Assembly: GCF_000381265.1 (NCBI RefSeq)
Contig: NZ_KB906265.1
Location: 62,001-126,000, forward strand
From: Curvibacter lanceolatus ATCC 14669
Lineage (GTDB): Bacteria > Pseudomonadota > Gammaproteobacteria > Burkholderiales > Burkholderiaceae_C
Length of the DNA stretch: 64,000 nt
Reading direction: 5' to 3'
A model generated the notes under the pieces. That model was not told the origin of the DNA. It did not search any database and saw only the letters and a program-made list of their open reading frames with translations. Made by a program: the position numbers and the translations under genes. The number at the start of each line of letters is the position of its first letter. The first letter of the stretch is position 1. Positions 61,588 to 64,000 of this stretch are shown here, one piece after another.

Positions 61588-62526
61588 TTACCCCGCGACC
61601 CGCTCCCCGAGCTCGCCCGCCGCCGAGCGCGCAAACAGCTCGGCCAGGGCCTCCACCAGGGCCGTCACGCGTGGCGGCACAAAGCGGTTGCTGGGCAGCA
61701 CCGCGTACAGCGGCGCCGCCGCCCCCAGCCAGTGGGGCAGCACGCGCTGCAATCGCCCATCCGCCAAGGCCCCCGCCAGTTGCAGGGCCGACTGGTAGAC
61801 CACCCCCTGCCCTTGCAAAGCCCAGTCCAATGCCACCGAGGCATCGTTGCAGCGCAGCGCGCCGCGCACCGGCACGGTCACGGCCTGCCCTGCCCCATCG
61901 ACGGGGCTGAACGCCCAGTCGCACAACAGACGCCCGCGCACTTCATAGGTCAGGCATTCGTGCTGTGCCAGGTCCTGCGGCTGCTGCGGCCAACCCCGGC
62001 GCCGCAGGTAGGCCGGGCTGGCGCAGGCGATGCGGTGCGAGGGGGCCAGCAAGCGGGCCGCCAGCCCAGAATCGGGCAAGGGCCCATAGCGCACCGCCAC
62101 ATCGATCGCCTCGCGCACCAGGTCGACATGGGTGTCGGTGACGCGCAGGTCGATCTCCAGCCCGGGGTGTTGCGCGGCAAAGCCGGGCAGCCAGTCCAGC
62201 AACAGGCCGCGGGCCAGCGCCGATGAGGTGGTGAGGCGCAGGCTGCCCGTGAGGGCCGCAGACCCGCCCCGCACCAGGGCCTGACCTTCGGCCACCAGCT
62301 CCAGGGCGCGGCGTGCGTGATCGATCATCACCCGCCCCTCCTGGGTGGCTTGCACGCTGCGCGTGCTGCGCTCGAACAGGCGCACCCCCAGGCTGGTCTC
62401 GAGTCGTTTGATGGCGGCGCTGACCGCGGCCGTGCTCAGGCCGCAGCGGCGGCCCGCCGGGGTGAAGCCGCCGGTTTCGGCCGCCGCCACCAGCACCTTG
62501 AGATCGGCCAGATTGTCAAATTTCAT
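61588..62526 (-). CDS. LysR-family transcriptional regulator
   Basis: A 312-residue regulator. The helix-turn-helix covers about 18-60 (ETGGFTPAGRRCGLSTAAVSAAIKRLETSLGVRLFERSTRSV) and the effector domain runs from about 90 to the end (GSLRLTTSSALARGLLLDWLPGFAAQHPGLEIDLRVTD). ATG 62526 is clear from the family start MKFDNLADLKVLVAAAE. It is divergent from the gamma-glutamyltransferase gene, which it may regulate. Inducer unknown. Confidence 0.93.
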   Translation of the reverse strand: MKFDNLADLKVLVAAAETGGFTPAGRRCGLSTAAVSAAIKRLETSLGVRLFERSTRSVQATQEGRVMIDHARRALELVAEGQALVRGGSAALTGSLRLTTSSALARGLLLDWLPGFAAQHPGLEIDLRVTDTHVDLVREAIDVAVRYGPLPDSGLAARLLAPSHRIACASPAYLRRRGWPQQPQDLAQHECLTYEVRGRLLCDWAFSPVDGAGQAVTVPVRGALRCNDASVALDWALQGQGVVYQSALQLAGALADGRLQRVLPHWLGAAAPLYAVLPSNRFVPPRVTALVEALAELFARSAAGELGERVAG

Positions 62527-62656
62527 GAAACAGTCATTTCGCCGCCAGCGGCAAATTCCCTGATCATAAATTGAGCAACGGCCCCTAAACTGCCCCGACC
62601 CGGCCCCTGGAGGCCGGGATTCCCCCCCCCGCAAGACATCAACGAGGAGAAGCCGG
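62527..62656. promoter_or_regulatory. Divergent LysR / ggt control region
   Basis: This 130-base gap must hold both promoters. It has a short AT-rich stretch around 62560-62575 (with CATAAA as a possible -10 box towards ggt) and a GCCGCCAGCGGC imperfect palindrome near 62541. No clear T-N11-A LysR site stands out. Confidence 0.35.
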
Positions 62657-64000
62657 ATGAATTTCCCCCGACGCCTGCCCCGCCTGCGCACCACGGTGCT
62701 CACGGGCTGCCTGTTCCTGAGTTTCCACTGGGTCGCGCACGCCGCCTCGGTGGCCCCCGTGGCCGCCGAGAACGGCATGGTGGTGGCCGCCCAGCATCTG
62801 GCCACGAAAGTGGGGGTGGACGTGCTGAAACGCGGCGGCAACGCCGTGGATGCGGCCGTGGCCGTGGGGTACGCGCTGGCCGTGGTGTACCCTGCCGCCG
62901 GCAACCTGGGCGGTGGCGGCTTCATGACGCTGCAGCTGGCCGACGGACGCAAGACCTTCCTGGATTTCCGCGAGAAGGCCCCGCTGGCCGCCACGCCGAA
63001 CATGTACCTCGACAAGGACGGCAACGTCATCAAGGGTCTGAGCACCCACGGCCACCTGGCGGTGGGTGTGCCCGGCAGCGTGTCGGGCCTGGAGTGGGCG
63101 CGCGAGAAGTACGGCACGCTCAAGCGCCAGGAGCTGCTGGCCCCGTCGATCACCCTGGCCGATCAGGGCTTTGTGCTGGACCAGGGCGACATCGACATGT
63201 TGCTCACCGCCACCGGCGACTTCCGCAAAGACCCGGCCTCGGCGGCCATCTTCCTCAAGGGGGGCGAGCCCTACCAGGTGGGCGACAAGCTGGTGCAGAA
63301 AGACCTGGCCCGCACCTTGAAGGCGATCAGCGACAAGGGGCCTGAAGGCTTTTACAAGGGCCCGGTGGCCCAGGCCCTGACCCAAGCCAGCCAGGCCGGG
63401 GGCGGCCTGATCACCCAGGCCGACCTGGACCAGTACAAGACCCGCGAAATGCCCCCGGTCGAATGCGATTACCGCGGCTACCACGTGGTGTCGGCACCGC
63501 CCCCGAGCTCGGGCGGGGTGATCATCTGCGAGATCCTGAACATCCTCGAGGGCTACCCGCTGAAAGACCTGGGCTTTCGCTCGGCCCAGTCGGTGCACTA
63601 CCAGATCGAGGCCATGCGCCACGCCTATGTGGACCGCAACAGCTACCTGGGCGACCCCGACTTTGTGAAGAACCCCATCGCCCGCCTGACCGACAAGGCC
63701 TATGCGGCGCAGATCCGCGCGGTGATCGACCCCAACAAGGCCGGCGTGTCCAAGGACATCAAGCCGGGCGTGGCGCCGCACGAGGGCAGCAACACCACCC
63801 ACTACTCGATTGCCGACCGCTGGGGCAATGCAGTGTCGGTCACCTACACCTTGAACGACTGGTTCGGTGCCAAGGTGACGGTGCCGGGCACAGGCGTGTT
63901 GCTGAACAACGAGATGGATGACTTCACGGTGAAGATCGGCGTGCCCAACATCTACGGCCTGGTGCAGGGCGAGGCCAATGCCATCGCCCCGGGCAAGCGC
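62657..64000 (+). CDS. ggt: Gamma-glutamyltransferase, N-terminal part (3' end outside window)
   Basis: Periplasmic enzyme that transfers or hydrolyses the gamma-glutamyl group of glutathione. The first 448 residues are present and the frame is open at the right edge. The Arg-rich signal peptide ends near HWVAHAAS. Family marks are NGMVVAAQHLATKVGVDVLKRGGNAVDAAVA and GNLGGGGFM. The autocleavage and nucleophile site is T380 in NTTHYSIAD, the start of the small subunit, and VLLNNEMDDF follows. GAGGAG precedes the start. Confidence 0.95.
   Translation, partial: MNFPRRLPRLRTTVLTGCLFLSFHWVAHAASVAPVAAENGMVVAAQHLATKVGVDVLKRGGNAVDAAVAVGYALAVVYPAAGNLGGGGFMTLQLADGRKTFLDFREKAPLAATPNMYLDKDGNVIKGLSTHGHLAVGVPGSVSGLEWAREKYGTLKRQELLAPSITLADQGFVLDQGDIDMLLTATGDFRKDPASAAIFLKGGEPYQVGDKLVQKDLARTLKAISDKGPEGFYKGPVAQALTQASQAGGGLITQADLDQYKTREMPPVECDYRGYHVVSAPPPSSGGVIICEILNILEGYPLKDLGFRSAQSVHYQIEAMRHAYVDRNSYLGDPDFVKNPIARLTDKAYAAQIRAVIDPNKAGVSKDIKPGVAPHEGSNTTHYSIADRWGNAVSVTYTLNDWFGAKVTVPGTGVLLNNEMDDFTVKIGVPNIYGLVQGEANAIAPGKR

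Noticed and set aside
1-64000. CRISPR arrays, tRNA or rRNA genes, insertion sequences, prophage or integrase genes
   Set aside because: No regularly spaced repeats, cloverleaf with CCA end, transposase or integrase motif was found by reading either strand.

Overview
The window is GC-rich, densely coded chromosomal DNA. It looks like a member of the Burkholderiales, most likely Comamonadaceae or a close relative. The signs are the flagellar gene order cheZ-flhB-flhA-flhF-flhG-fliA next to flgN-flgM-flgA and flgBCDEFGHIJKL, several Bug-type (TctC) solute-binding proteins, and many short operons joined by ATGA or GTGA overlaps. No tRNA, rRNA, CRISPR array, insertion sequence or prophage was seen. 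This is inference from gene content, not a phylogenetic placement.

Bases 1-20665 are flagellar. They hold the 3' end of cheZ, the export-gate genes flhB and flhA, the polar-placement GTPase flhF, an FlhG-position protein without a Walker A motif, and the sigma-28 gene fliA. On the minus strand come flgN, flgM (with a candidate sigma-28 promoter) and flgA. The rod, hook, ring and junction genes flgB to flgL follow on the plus strand, and a degenerate EAL/HDOD signalling protein sits 8 bases after flgL.

Bases 20686-29554 are metabolic. A MocR-type regulator faces an amino-acid module (LysE exporter, EamA exporter, aminotransferase, PhzF protein, threonine dehydratase-like enzyme) across a gap rich in CTGTATTG half-sites. 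After it come a DUF6883/DUF4926 pair with its own terminator, a histidine phosphatase and an unrecognised protein.

Bases 29601-34560 form the most unusual regulatory unit. A NifA-like sigma-54 activator is followed by three GTCGAC motifs spaced exactly 11 bp apart, a consensus-like -24/-12 promoter, and an operon of an OsmC-like protein with one of its two usual cysteines replaced, an acyl-CoA-dehydrogenase-fold flavoenzyme, and a fused rubredoxin/rubredoxin reductase. Its substrate is not evident from sequence.

Bases 34696-42268 carry a small membrane protein, an RlmN-like radical SAM enzyme, and a cyanate locus on the minus strand: histidine kinase, NarL-type regulator, NrtA/B/D-like ABC transporter, cyanase. 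A sigma-54-like promoter and a 20-bp hairpin operator candidate precede the transporter, and a terminator-like hairpin precedes cynS.

Bases 42330-50947 hold a DUF1348/TetR pair sharing two perfect 18-bp palindromes, a type I sulfatase with a Bug binding protein, and a MarR-linked catabolic cluster (CoA transferase, HMG-CoA lyase, VOC protein, Bug protein), then a GNAT acetyltransferase. Bases 50979-64000 hold a lipoprotein with two cadherin-like repeats and an intradiol-dioxygenase-like domain, an acyl-CoA-binding protein, a cluster of M20 and DUF2817 hydrolases beside argE, an orphan LivJ-type binding protein, a molybdopterin oxidoreductase, a Fur-boxed hemP, a LysR regulator and the 5' part of a gamma-glutamyltransferase gene cut by the window end.
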